From: UBA5078 sp040384465
Lineage (GTDB): Bacteria > Pseudomonadota > Gammaproteobacteria > Pseudomonadales > Pseudohongiellaceae
DNA length: 64,000 bases
Direction: 5' to 3'
NCBI GenBank assembly: GCA_040384465.1
Contig: JAZKJF010000009.1
Location: 76,729-140,728 of the forward strand
Shown here: in pieces, positions 9,167-18,301 of the stretch
Position numbering within the stretch: the first letter of the stretch is position 1
How the letters are laid out: each line of letters starts with the position of its first letter
The notes under the pieces: model-generated
The model's database searches: none
Seen by the model: only the letters and a program-made list of their open reading frames with translations
Told to the model about the DNA's origin: nothing
Program-made: the position numbers and the translations under genes

Positions 9167-9190
9167 GTTACTAACGGTAACAATAGTAAC
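9167..9190. promoter_or_regulatory. Candidate Zur-type operator before the TonB receptor
   Basis: Perfect inverted repeat GTTACTA (9167-9173) and TAGTAAC (9184-9190), with a third half-site GGTAAC between them. It starts 18 nt upstream of the receptor ATG, where it would cover the promoter or leader. The half-sites are the same GTTAC/GTAAC words as the palindrome in front of zur. The overall spacing is not the 13-bp Zur core, so it may be two overlapping sites. Confidence 0.45.
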
Positions 9191-9240
9191 CACTCATAAA
9201 GCAGGGACAATGCGACACGATGTCGCATGGGGCTGTCAAT

Positions 9241-9339
9241 GTGGGAGCGTACCCGAGGGCATAAAGGCCTTGCCCGCGATTGACCTGAAGCCCAACCCGA
9301 TCGCGGGCAAGGCCTTTATGCCCTCGGGTACGCTCCCAC
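9241..9339. repeat. Perfect 40-bp inverted repeat (long REP/BIME-like element)
   Basis: The arms 9241-9280 and 9300-9339 are exact reverse complements around a 19-nt loop (9281-9299). The ends read GTGGGAGCGTACCCGAGGGC. It lies between the divergent start of the TonB receptor and the 3' end of the pyruvate carboxylase B gene, 7 nt beyond that gene's stop. The same sequence recurs as a half-element at 33449-33487. Confidence 0.95.
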
Positions 9340-9346
9340 AGTCAGA

Positions 9347-11143
9347 TCAGTGTTTGATGTCCAGTAGGGTCTCGGCAGGGGTGATGCGATCGCCCTTCTT
9401 GACGAACACGCCCACCACGACGCCGCTGACGGCTGCCTTGATTTCAGTCTCCATCTTCATGGCCTCAATCACCAGCACGGGGTCGCCAGCGTTCACGCTC
9501 TGCCCTTCGCTCACCAGTACCTCAACCACATTGCCCGGCATCGCTGCCGTGACATGACCCGGCCCCGTGGCGCGCATGCGGCGTCCCGGGCGGGCTTCGG
9601 CGGGGGCTGAGCCACCGGCCATCTCCAGCGTGATCTCTTCGGGCTCGCCATCCACAGTCATGTAGAAGCGCCGCTCGCTCTCACCGGCAGGGCTCACGCC
9701 CGTCACCTGAATATCGAAGGTCTCACCATGGACAGTCACTTTGAATTCGTGAGCCATGCTGCCGACGACGGCACCGGTTGACGGGGGAATCAGGGCCTCG
9801 GGCTTGAGCGTGCCTTTGTTGCGATGCTGCAGGAACTGCATGCCGACATCCGGGAACATGGCATAGGTCAGCACATCTTCCTCGCTGCGGGCCTCGGCGC
9901 CGATCTTCTCGCGCAACGCGTCCAGCTCCGGAGCAAGCAGATCTGCCGGACGGCACTCCACTACTTCTTCATTGCCAATGGCACGCACGCGCAGCTCGGC
10001 ATCCACCGGCGCCGGTGCGGCACCGTAGAGCCCCTGCAGGTAACGTTTCACCTCGTTGGTGATGGTCTCGTAGCGACCACCGAGCACGTTCAGCACGGCC
10101 TGCGTGCCGACGATCTGCGAGCTTGGCGTCACCAGCGGCGGGTAGCCCAAGTCCTTGCGCACGCGCGGGATCTCGGCAAAGACTTCCTGAATGCGATCCA
10201 GCGCGCCCTGCTCTTTGAGCTGATTCGCGAGGTTCGACATCATCCCGCCGGGCACCTGACTGAGCAGGACCTGCGTGTCGACGCCGTTGTATTCACTCTC
10301 GAACTGGTGGTACTTGCGGCGCACTTCGCGGAAATGTGCCGCGATACGTTCCAGCAGCACGGCGTCCAGTCCGGTCTCGTAACCGGCGGCTTCCAGTACG
10401 GCTTTCATTGTCTCTGTAGGCGGATGACTGGTGCCGCCCGCGAACGCGGAGATGGCCGTGTCGATGTGATCGATGCCCGCCTCGACCGCCTTGAGCTGGC
10501 ACATGGAAGCCATACCAGAGGTGTAATGAGAATGCAGGAACAGGGGCAGATTGATTTCTTTCTTGAGGCTGCTGACCAGCTCGAAAGTGACCTGCGGCGT
10601 CAGCAGACCGGCCATGTCTTTGATGGCGATGCTGTGACAGCCCATGTCGGCCATCTGGTGCGCCTGCTTCACGAAGTCTTTGACGCTGTGCACAGGGCTG
10701 TCGGTATAGCAGATGGTGCCCTGGGCATGTTTGCCAGCGGCAATAGTCGCGGCCACCGCAGTCTTGAGGTTGCGCACATCGTTGAGGGCGTCGAAAATTC
10801 TAAACACGTCGATGCCGTTCTCGGCACACTTGTGCACGAAGGCTTCGACGACGTCATCTGGATAGTGGCGGTAACCGAGCAGGTTCTGACCGCGCAGCAG
10901 CATCTGCAGACGCGAGTTGGGCAGTGCTCGGCGCAGCGTGCGCAGACGCTCCCACGGATCTTCTTTCAGGAAACGCACACAGGCGTCGAAGGTAGCGCCG
11001 CCCCAGACTTCCAGAGACCAGTACCCTGCCTGATCCAGCGCCTCGCACACCGGCAGCATGTCATCCAGGCGCATACGCGTTGCGATCAGTGATTGATTGC
11101 CGTCACGAAGAACGACATCGGTAATGTGAATTTTCCTGCTCAT
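9347..11143 (-). CDS. Pyruvate carboxylase subunit B / oxaloacetate decarboxylase alpha-like (carboxyltransferase + biotin carrier)
   Basis: 598 aa from the ATG at 11143, chosen because AGGAG lies 9 nt before it and the protein starts MSRKIHITDVVLRDGNQS, the family's canonical N-terminus. A longer reading upstream has no such support. The carboxyltransferase TIM barrel has RDGNQSLIATRM and the metal-binding HSHYTSG. A PycB/OadA conserved domain follows, and a C-terminal biotinyl domain has EAMKMETE with the biotin lysine. With the biotin carboxylase encoded just upstream it forms a two-subunit pyruvate carboxylase giving oxaloacetate for anaplerosis. No sodium-pump beta or gamma subunit gene is nearby, so oxaloacetate decarboxylase is less likely. 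Confidence 0.92.
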   Translation of the reverse strand: MSRKIHITDVVLRDGNQSLIATRMRLDDMLPVCEALDQAGYWSLEVWGGATFDACVRFLKEDPWERLRTLRRALPNSRLQMLLRGQNLLGYRHYPDDVVEAFVHKCAENGIDVFRIFDALNDVRNLKTAVAATIAAGKHAQGTICYTDSPVHSVKDFVKQAHQMADMGCHSIAIKDMAGLLTPQVTFELVSSLKKEINLPLFLHSHYTSGMASMCQLKAVEAGIDHIDTAISAFAGGTSHPPTETMKAVLEAAGYETGLDAVLLERIAAHFREVRRKYHQFESEYNGVDTQVLLSQVPGGMMSNLANQLKEQGALDRIQEVFAEIPRVRKDLGYPPLVTPSSQIVGTQAVLNVLGGRYETITNEVKRYLQGLYGAAPAPVDAELRVRAIGNEEVVECRPADLLAPELDALREKIGAEARSEEDVLTYAMFPDVGMQFLQHRNKGTLKPEALIPPSTGAVVGSMAHEFKVTVHGETFDIQVTGVSPAGESERRFYMTVDGEPEEITLEMAGGSAPAEARPGRRMRATGPGHVTAAMPGNVVEVLVSEGQSVNAGDPVLVIEAMKMETEIKAAVSGVVVGVFVKKGDRITPAETLLDIKH

Positions 11144-11228
11144 GCAAGAGGTCTCCTGACTTGCGTGTTTCATTTGTCTGCGTATGTGCCAGTCCTTCTG
11201 CCGACCCTTTTTCTGCGACCCTTGGCCT

Positions 11229-11288
11229 GTAGGAGCCTGCCCTGCAGGCGACCTGAGGTCCCGGTCGCCAGCAGGGCTAGCTCCTACA
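11229..11288. repeat. REP-like inverted repeat (TGTAGGAGC type)
   Basis: The left arm begins TGTAGGAGCCTGCCCTGC at 11229 and the right arm ends AGCTCCTACA at 11288; the 26-nt arms pair with three mismatches. It sits between the two pyruvate carboxylase subunit genes and overlaps the last codon and stop of the upstream one (11284-11288). The same end sequence occurs at 19359 and 26844. Confidence 0.85.
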
Positions 11289-12702
11289 TGCCCGACTGCG
11301 CGGCTATCGCAGCAGCAATCGCAGCGGCCAGAAATTCCGGTCGACGTTTGGTGGAATACTGTGTCAACTCCGGGTGCGCCTCGACGAAACCGGTGTTGAA
11401 ATTCCCGGATCGAAATTCGGGGTGCTTCAGAATTTCCTTGTAGTATTCGCGGGTCGTGTGAATGCCATAAATCTGCATGTCTTCCAGCGCCCGCAGAGAG
11501 CGCTCCAGCAACTCTTCCCAATTGCGCGCCCAGACCACCAGCTTGGCACACATCGAATCGTAATGCGGCGGAATCGTGTAGCCGGTATAGATGGCTGCGT
11601 CGGTGCGCACGCCAGGCCCGCCCGGTGAATAGTAGCGGCTGATGCGACCGAAGCTGGGCAGGAAACCATTCTTCGGATCTTCGGCATTGATACGGAATTG
11701 CGCGGAGAAGCCCGTGTAGGTGATGGTCTCCTGCTGGACTGATAAAGGCAGACCGGACGCGATGCGGATCTGTTCACGCACGATGTCGATGCCGGTGATC
11801 TCTTCGGTGATGGTGTGTTCCACCTGCACACGGGTATTCATTTCCATGAAATAGAAACTGCCATCGCTGTCGAGCAGGAACTCTACTGTCCCGGCATTTT
11901 CGTAGCCCACTTCGCGCGCCACTTTGACGGCGAGTTCACCGATGTAATTGCGCTGCTCGTCATTGAGTTGCGGCGAAGGAGCCAGCTCGATCAGTTTCTG
12001 GTTGCGACGCTGAATAGAACAGTCGCGCTCGAAGAGATGCACAGTATTGCCGAAAGAGTCCGCCAGTATCTGCACTTCGATGTGGCGTGGATTGACGATG
12101 CACTTCTCCAGGAACACGTCGGCGCGACCGAAGGCTTTGGTGGCCTCGGAGATGACGCGCTGATAATTCTGCTGCAGGTCTTTCGCGTCGTTGCAACGGC
12201 GGATACCACGTCCGCCACCACCGGAGGTTGCTTTCAACATCACCGGATAGCCGAATTTTTCCGCCATTGCCAGCGCATCATCGACGTCCGTCAGATTGCC
12301 ATCGGTGCCCGGTGTCACCGGAACACCCGCGCGTTCGGCAGAGCGGCGCGCCTCGGTCTTGTCACCCATCGATTGAATGACACTGGCAGACGGCCCGATG
12401 AATTTCACACCACGGCTTGCACAAATTTCGGCCAGCTCGGGGTTTTCCGACAGAAAACCATAACCCGGATGTAAGCCATCACAACCGGTCTCCACTGCTA
12501 GATTCACCAACTGGTGCGGATTCAGGTAACCCTGCAGCGGATCGGGTCCGACAGAATAGGCTTCGTCGGCCTTCTTCACATGCAGCGCATAGCGATCCGC
12601 TTCCGAGTAGATAGCAACGGAACGCACGCCGAGTTCACGGCAGGCGCGGGCAATCCGGACGGCGATCTCGCCACGGTTGGCAATAAGGACTTTTTTCAAC
12701 AC
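11284..12702 (-). CDS. Biotin carboxylase subunit of pyruvate carboxylase (subunit A; AccC-like)
   Basis: 472 aa. It starts MLKKVLIANRGEIAVRIARA, the biotin carboxylase N-domain. An ATP-grasp glycine-rich loop KATSGGGGRGIR lies near residue 160, followed by MNTRVQVEHTITEEITGID and the C-domain. It carboxylates biotin on the partner subunit using ATP and bicarbonate. The start is GTG at 12702 (or the following TTG). The linkage to the OadA/PycB-like gene rather than accB indicates pyruvate carboxylase rather than acetyl-CoA carboxylase. The C-terminus (FLAAAIAAAIAAQSGM) is alanine-rich and its last codons run into a REP-like hairpin, so the tail may have been altered by the repeat. Confidence 0.93.
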   Translation of the reverse strand: MLKKVLIANRGEIAVRIARACRELGVRSVAIYSEADRYALHVKKADEAYSVGPDPLQGYLNPHQLVNLAVETGCDGLHPGYGFLSENPELAEICASRGVKFIGPSASVIQSMGDKTEARRSAERAGVPVTPGTDGNLTDVDDALAMAEKFGYPVMLKATSGGGGRGIRRCNDAKDLQQNYQRVISEATKAFGRADVFLEKCIVNPRHIEVQILADSFGNTVHLFERDCSIQRRNQKLIELAPSPQLNDEQRNYIGELAVKVAREVGYENAGTVEFLLDSDGSFYFMEMNTRVQVEHTITEEITGIDIVREQIRIASGLPLSVQQETITYTGFSAQFRINAEDPKNGFLPSFGRISRYYSPGGPGVRTDAAIYTGYTIPPHYDSMCAKLVVWARNWEELLERSLRALEDMQIYGIHTTREYYKEILKHPEFRSGNFNTGFVEAHPELTQYSTKRRPEFLAAAIAAAIAAQSGM

Positions 12703-12868
12703 TGGATTTCAAACACCCTGGGCTTTAAAAACCCGAATAAAGACCGAATATCTATCGAACAACGACCGAAGTGGTCTCTGATGGCTGGTCTGACTGGCTG
12801 GCTGTCCTGAAACGAACGTGGCAGCTTACTCACGCCCTTTTGGCACGTCAACTGCGCCAGGGCTCTTT

Positions 12869-13495
12869 TTACGGCTGTTGGCGATCATAGACACGCACCA
12901 GAGTGATGGTCGCGCCGAAATTTTCGGGTCTGATTTCCAGTTCCACACGCAGACGAGTGTTGTTCTCTTCAAGCGTGTAGTTTTCCATAGTGAACCCGCC
13001 GTCACGCGGCCTCGCCTCGACAATCAAGGTCTCGCCCTCCCATGCGGCGAAAGAAAAATCCTCGCCGCCGGAGCTGTAATGATCATTGGCGCCAACGCTG
13101 CGGGTACGTCCGTCGCTGTGAAAGACGCGCTGGTAGCCGTCGGCGTAACCGAACCAGAATTCCGGCTCGGTGTAGTCGATGCGCAGAATCGGATCATAGG
13201 TGATGCGATCGTAAAGCTCCTGTTCGGCGGGGCCGCCCCTGTAACGCTCCTTCTCCTCGCGGCCGAACCACTTGCGCTGCACACGCCCACCGGACTCGAT
13301 GATGGCGGCCTCGACTCGCTCGTCCGGATCATCACTCAACTCTTCGTTGATGACCCAGCTGCCGACGAGTGGGTGCATTTCCAATGCCTGACCTTCTACC
13401 TGACTTTGCGCCAGCACTTGCGCGGATACGAACATCGTCATCGCCAGGGCGCAGCATGCACCGATTTGTCGCAGGGGCGTTTGTCTCAGAGGCAT
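12869..13495 (-). CDS. Secreted lipocalin-like beta protein, unknown function
   Basis: 208 aa from the ATG at 13495; a TTG two codons upstream is a poorer start. The signal peptide is MPLRQTPLRQIGACCALAMT with a cut near AQVLAQ. The mature part starts PLVGSWVINEELSDDPDERV and has several DGRT and GGFTMENY beta-turn motifs, suggesting a small periplasmic beta-barrel or lipocalin-like fold. I do not recognise a defined family. It is a single gene, with 166 nt of featureless sequence to the biotin carboxylase start. Confidence 0.7.
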   Translation of the reverse strand: MPLRQTPLRQIGACCALAMTMFVSAQVLAQSQVEGQALEMHPLVGSWVINEELSDDPDERVEAAIIESGGRVQRKWFGREEKERYRGGPAEQELYDRITYDPILRIDYTEPEFWFGYADGYQRVFHSDGRTRSVGANDHYSSGGEDFSFAAWEGETLIVEARPRDGGFTMENYTLEENNTRLRVELEIRPENFGATITLVRVYDRQQP

Positions 13496-13622
13496 AGGCA
13501 AGTACTCTATCGATGGAAACAGGAGTGTCCGGAGTATACCTCACGCTCTGCTTGAAACACTCCCGCAAAAATTCCTCTTCAAACGATTGATTGATCGAGC
13601 ACGCTGCACACTCCCTGTCCCC

Positions 13623-15173
13623 TTAAATCTCAGCAGTATCTGCCACCACAGGCAGATAGATCTTGAAGCAGGTGCCACGCCCTGGCTCACTGTACACCGC
13701 CACATGCCCCTGAGACTGCTTCACAATGCCATGGACCGTGGCCAACCCAAGACCAGTACCATGCCCCAGTTCCTTGGTGGTGAAGAAAGGTTCGAAGATG
13801 CGCGGCTTGATCTCTGAGGAGATACCGCAGCCAGTATCGGAGACTGCAAGCAACACATAGTGACCTGGCTCCAGATCGGAGAAAGCCCCGCAATAGCTTT
13901 CATCCAATACGGCATTTTGTGTCTCTACGATCAACTGACCACCCGCTGGCATCGCGTCGCGGGCATTCACGACCAGATTGATGAGAATCTGCTCCACCTG
14001 ACTCGGGTCGGCCCGCACGGCACTGATTTCAGGAGCAAGGTTCAACGACAGGATGACATCTTCGCCGATCAGTTGGCGCATTATCTTTTCGACATCTCGA
14101 ATCACAAAATTCAGATTCAATATCTTGGGTTCCATCACCTGCCGGCGTCCGAAAGCCAGCAATTGCCGCGTCAAAGTCTGCGCCCGCTCACCAGCCTTGT
14201 GAATCTGATATAACCCTTCCTGCAACCTGGAGTCTGGTGGCACATCTTCCAGCAGCACGTCGGTGTAGCCATTGATGACTGTCAGCAGATTATTGAAATC
14301 ATGGGCCACTCCTCCTGCCAGTTGTCCTATGGCCTCCAGCTTCTGCGCCTGCTGCAGACGCAGGTCACTTTCGCGCAGGGCCTGCTCTGCACGTTTGTAA
14401 TCCGAAATGTCGATACCCATGCCGAGCAGACAGATTTTACCATCCACCTCTTGCCGGGAACCGTTGAAATAGTAAGGAATATGTTTGCCCGATTTGGTAA
14501 TGAAATTTGCTTCTACTTCGGCAAAACCATCCTGGAATACCGTCGCAATACGCTCGGCCAGTAATTCCTTGTCCGGACCTTCGAACAGATCGAGTGGGTG
14601 TAGGCGGGCAATCTCGGCAGCGGAGTACTCCGTCACAATTTCCAAACGCCGATTCCAGCGCAGAAACCTGCCCTCTTCATCATACATGTAATAAACGCCG
14701 GGCAGGCTGTTGAGCACGGCGGTAGAGAGATCGCGCTCGGCACGCACAGCTTCCTCAGCGCGGCGCTGCTCTGTGATGTCGCGAGTGACCTCTGCGAAAC
14801 CGGCGTGATTGCCGAAGAAATCCTTGACATCGGAGAGCGTGATGACGGCCCAGAACTGCGCCCCGTCGTGGCGCACGCGCAGACACTCCACCTCTACATG
14901 ACCTTCAGCGAGCGCCTGTCTGAGCAGCTGCCCGGGATAGCCATCGGCCACGTCGTCGTCCGTGCAAAACAGGGAGACATGCTGGCCAATGATTTCCTCG
15001 GGAGTATAACCATAGATGCGTTGCGCGCCCGGATTCCAGCTGGCGACATGACCTGCCGGATCGAGCATCACAATGGCGTAGTCAACAACAGACTCGATCA
15101 ACAGCCGGAATGGATCCGCTGCATGATGAGCCAATGACGTGATAAACGGACTAGCTGACTTCGTGCGTGCCAT
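13623..15173 (-). CDS. PAS-domain sensor histidine kinase
   Basis: 516 aa, soluble, no membrane segment. PAS-1 is at ~22-140 (DYAIVMLDPAGHVASWNPGAQ, ending EVTRDITEQRRAE) and PAS-2 at ~150-265 (GVYYMYDEEGRFLRWNRRLE). A short coiled coil is followed by HisKA with AGGVAHDFNNLLTVINGY (phospho-acceptor His291). The HATPase domain has the N-box NARDAM (403-408), DTGCG (446-450) and GTGLGL (472-477). The AHDFNNLL signature places it among NtrB-like kinases that are often fused to a receiver, but no receiver is present here and no response regulator gene is adjacent. The input signal and partner are unknown. Confidence 0.92.
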   Translation of the reverse strand: MARTKSASPFITSLAHHAADPFRLLIESVVDYAIVMLDPAGHVASWNPGAQRIYGYTPEEIIGQHVSLFCTDDDVADGYPGQLLRQALAEGHVEVECLRVRHDGAQFWAVITLSDVKDFFGNHAGFAEVTRDITEQRRAEEAVRAERDLSTAVLNSLPGVYYMYDEEGRFLRWNRRLEIVTEYSAAEIARLHPLDLFEGPDKELLAERIATVFQDGFAEVEANFITKSGKHIPYYFNGSRQEVDGKICLLGMGIDISDYKRAEQALRESDLRLQQAQKLEAIGQLAGGVAHDFNNLLTVINGYTDVLLEDVPPDSRLQEGLYQIHKAGERAQTLTRQLLAFGRRQVMEPKILNLNFVIRDVEKIMRQLIGEDVILSLNLAPEISAVRADPSQVEQILINLVVNARDAMPAGGQLIVETQNAVLDESYCGAFSDLEPGHYVLLAVSDTGCGISSEIKPRIFEPFFTTKELGHGTGLGLATVHGIVKQSQGHVAVYSEPGRGTCFKIYLPVVADTAEI

Positions 15174-15392
15174 CTGCTGACCACTCCCTGAACGTCCCGT
15201 CTGATGGAAAGTAATCTAGCAGATATTGATGACTGAACGCACCTCCGTGCACAGGACTCCAAACGCGACCAGTGCCTGCATGCCTGCGGCGAAGTTACCT
15301 CAGGCACCCTTCCCAATCTCGGGGGATTCGTGCATTGTTTTCCGGCAGTCCACATCTGCTAACAACAACAAGAAATTCAAGTGGAGAATAGT

Positions 15393-18215
15393 ATGAAGCG
15401 TACCTCAAGAAAGGGCGGACACGTCCTTGCCAGCAATTATCTGTTTGGCGCGTTTGCCCTTTTCCTGATGCCTGTCACGGTGTTTGGTCAGGCCGCCACG
15501 GATGAAGAAGAAATTGAAGAAGTGGTTGTCACCGGCTCCTTCATTCGCAACAGCCAGTTCACCAATGCCTCGCCAGTAGAAACCATCACGCAAGATGACA
15601 TGATGTATTCAGGTGCCGCCAACCTCGGCGAATACCTGCGCGATCTGCCCTACATGGAAAACATCGACACGGTAGCCTCGATACTCGGGACACAGGACGG
15701 CCAGCAGGACTCCAACTCTGCGCGCTTCAACCTGCGCGGACTCGGCACCGAAAGTACCCTCACTCTGGTGGACGGACGTCGTGCGGTTAACGAGAGCGCC
15801 GTGTCTGCGCTGTTACCGGGCATCGCCCAGCGCTCAGTAGAAATCGTGACCGACGGTGGTGCCGCTCTGTACGGTTCCGACGCCGTGGCCGGCGTGGCGA
15901 ACCTGATTCCCTACAAAGAATACGACGGCATGAAGGGCCGCGTGTATTACAAGACCGATCAGGAAAACAGCTCCGAACAATATACCGCAGAGTTTCTGAT
16001 GGGCCGCTCCTTCGCCAATGGCCTGGACTGGGTTGGCGCCGTGGAAGTCAGCAAACGCACGACGATGCTGGTGTCGGAGCGCCCCAAATACCAGCAGTTC
16101 TATGATCAGGACAGCGCCTACAACAACCCGGGCCGCTGGCTGACAGCCACAGGCGCAGGCCGTACGGACCCGAGCTGCGGCACCTTCAACGGCAGCAACA
16201 CCGACGTCAGCCAGTTCGGCTCCTACCCCAGCGGTGAACTCTTTGCGACCGGCTGCCGCCTCTACTTCGGCGAATGGCAGGACTACGCGCGGCCTTCTGA
16301 GGGCGTCACGCTGTTCAACAATTTCAACTATGAGGTGAACGAGTCATTGACGCTGGAATTCCAGATGAGCGTCAATGATCGCAAGTCAGTGCTTGCCGGC
16401 TCGCCCAGCGGCGCGGTCACCACGAACCTGACCAACCTGTTCGTGCCGGTCAACCACCCCGCCAACCCCTTTGGTACGCGGGTCAGACCGTCAACGTGGC
16501 GTCCGATCACCAAGGCCGGCACCCCACCCAGCGTGCTCTCGGGCAACGGCATGGCGCTGACGGAATATCACTATTACGCCGATGCCTACAAGTTCGGCGG
16601 CAACTTCAAGGTGGGTGATACCACCTGGGAAGGCGAGGCCTGGATCGGCTATCAGGACTCCTGGCGCGAATACGACGGCCGGGTGTGGCGTCTGTCCAAG
16701 ATGGTCAATGCACTGAACGGCCGCGGCGGCCCCGGTGGCAACGAGTGGTTCAACCCCTTCGGATCAGCGGACCCGCGTTCACCCTTCTACAATGCGGCGA
16801 AAACAGCCAACAGCCAGGCCATGATGGACTGGCTGGTGGACCCACTCAAATACCGCGACACTCATGATCGTCTGAAGTACTTCGACTTCGTCTTCAACGG
16901 CGAGGTGATGGAGGTTCCCAACGGAACAATTAGGGCGGCCGTTGGCGGGCAATTGCGCGATGAGAAGAACTTCGACTTCGAGAACCCCTACACCACCATG
17001 CGGGACAACTTGTATTCAAATGCCATCGCGGCACTTGAACCTACGACGGACAGGCACTCCTCCGTACGCGCTGTGTTCGGCGAGGTGGAGATCCCCATTC
17101 TCGAAAATCTGGGCGTAAAAGCCGCCGTGCGCAGCGAGGACTTCTACACCATCGGTTTCAGTGCCACCAAACCCAAGATCTCGATTCTGTGGGAACCACT
17201 GGAAACACTGGCCATGCGCGCAAGCTATGGTGAGAGCTTCCTGGCGCCGTCACCGGGACAATTGCGTCCGCTGGCCAAGGATGCGTGCACCATCGTTACT
17301 GCCGGTGTAGATCCTCTGACCAATATCTCCCTGGACGGAACGGACAGCTGTACGTCCGGCAATCCGAGCCTTGGCGCCGAAGAGTCCGAGATCATGAACT
17401 TCGGTCTGAGCTGGCGGCCGATCGAAGGCCTCAGCATTGACCTTGACTACCAGGAGATCGAGTACATCGACCGCATCTCGACACTGATCACCGCCGAGGT
17501 GACACGTCGCGAGCTGAACGCCTTCCTGGCAGCCAACAACCTGACCACGGCAACCTTCCGTCCGGCGACAGTTCCAGCCGATGCGGCCAAGGGCGTTGCC
17601 TGGGCACTGGCCAACCCGAACGAACTGATCGAGCGGGATGCCACCGGCAAGGTGACCGACGTTTATCGCGCACCAATCAATCTGTCGTCTCAGTACGTCG
17701 AAGGGATCGATTTCAACCTTCGCTACTCGTTTGACGTAAGTGACTTGGGCAGCTTCACCGCCACTCTGGCTGGCAACTACTACACCCGCTGGGAGTACCT
17801 GCCGGATGAGTTCTCGCCCCTGACGAGTGCTATCGGCCAGCAAAACGCTCTGACGAACCTGTCTCCACCCATGCCACGCTACAAGGCTAATCTGGGCTTG
17901 TCCTGGTTCCGGGCGGATCACAGTGCCAGCATAACTGCCCGTCACAGTGCCAAACTGAAGTTCGACGAAGACACGCTGGCGCTGAACTACGAGGCTTTTG
18001 CACCGGACTACATCCGCCCCATCACCAAAGTGGATGCGCGCTACTCCTACAGCTTCAATGCCTTCAGCACGGACTCCAGGCTGACAGTGGGCATCACGAA
18101 TCTGTTTGACCGTGACGCGCAACGACTGCCAGTGGAAGGGGGCTTGGAGACACGTGTGGATGATCCGTTCGGTCGTCAGTTCTACATGTCCCTGGACTTC
18201 GATCTGGGAACCTGA
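15393..18215 (+). CDS. TonB-dependent receptor (large, Alteromonad/Sphingomonad type)
   Basis: 940 aa from the ATG at 15393, chosen over the GTG at 15381 because GGAG sits 6 nt before it. The signal peptide spans ~1-40 and ends FGQA. A TonB-box-like stretch EIEEVVVTGSFIRNSQFTN is followed by the plug (NLRGLGTESTLTLVDGRR, IVTDGGAALYGSDAVAGVAN). The barrel runs to the C-terminal FYMSLDFDLGT. This subfamily imports carbohydrates, peptides or siderophore-like ligands; the substrate cannot be deduced. It is a single gene, divergent from the histidine kinase, and followed by a REP-like hairpin and a strong terminator. Confidence 0.93.
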   Translation: MKRTSRKGGHVLASNYLFGAFALFLMPVTVFGQAATDEEEIEEVVVTGSFIRNSQFTNASPVETITQDDMMYSGAANLGEYLRDLPYMENIDTVASILGTQDGQQDSNSARFNLRGLGTESTLTLVDGRRAVNESAVSALLPGIAQRSVEIVTDGGAALYGSDAVAGVANLIPYKEYDGMKGRVYYKTDQENSSEQYTAEFLMGRSFANGLDWVGAVEVSKRTTMLVSERPKYQQFYDQDSAYNNPGRWLTATGAGRTDPSCGTFNGSNTDVSQFGSYPSGELFATGCRLYFGEWQDYARPSEGVTLFNNFNYEVNESLTLEFQMSVNDRKSVLAGSPSGAVTTNLTNLFVPVNHPANPFGTRVRPSTWRPITKAGTPPSVLSGNGMALTEYHYYADAYKFGGNFKVGDTTWEGEAWIGYQDSWREYDGRVWRLSKMVNALNGRGGPGGNEWFNPFGSADPRSPFYNAAKTANSQAMMDWLVDPLKYRDTHDRLKYFDFVFNGEVMEVPNGTIRAAVGGQLRDEKNFDFENPYTTMRDNLYSNAIAALEPTTDRHSSVRAVFGEVEIPILENLGVKAAVRSEDFYTIGFSATKPKISILWEPLETLAMRASYGESFLAPSPGQLRPLAKDACTIVTAGVDPLTNISLDGTDSCTSGNPSLGAEESEIMNFGLSWRPIEGLSIDLDYQEIEYIDRISTLITAEVTRRELNAFLAANNLTTATFRPATVPADAAKGVAWALANPNELIERDATGKVTDVYRAPINLSSQYVEGIDFNLRYSFDVSDLGSFTATLAGNYYTRWEYLPDEFSPLTSAIGQQNALTNLSPPMPRYKANLGLSWFRADHSASITARHSAKLKFDEDTLALNYEAFAPDYIRPITKVDARYSYSFNAFSTDSRLTVGITNLFDRDAQRLPVEGGLETRVDDPFGRQFYMSLDFDLGT

Positions 18216-18218
18216 GCC

Positions 18219-18289
18219 TGTGGGAGCTTGTCTGCAAGCGATTGGTTGTTTCAACTTAAAATCAATCGCGGGCAGGCCCGCTCCCACAC
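18219..18289. repeat. REP-like inverted repeat
   Basis: The left end is TGTGGGAGCTTGTCTGCAAG and the right arm AATCGCGGGCAGGCCCGC followed by TCCCACA. The outer 9 nt and the AAGCGATT/AATCGC core pair, with several mismatches between. It lies 4 nt after the stop of the TonB receptor gene. Confidence 0.8.
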
Positions 18290-18301
18290 ATAAGTCAGTA
18301 G

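Noticed and set aside
9241..9339. The 40-bp inverted repeat as a rho-independent terminator
   Set aside because: There is no T run after the stem, and related copies occur in non-terminator positions such as just upstream of mscS, so it is treated as a repeat.
9824..11092. 422-codon plus-strand frame opposite pyruvate carboxylase subunit B
   Set aside because: Shadow of the carboxyltransferase gene on the other strand.
9347..11143. Sodium-pumping oxaloacetate decarboxylase
   Set aside because: The subunit is OadA-like, but its partner is a biotin carboxylase and no beta or gamma membrane subunit is adjacent, so pyruvate carboxylase fits better.
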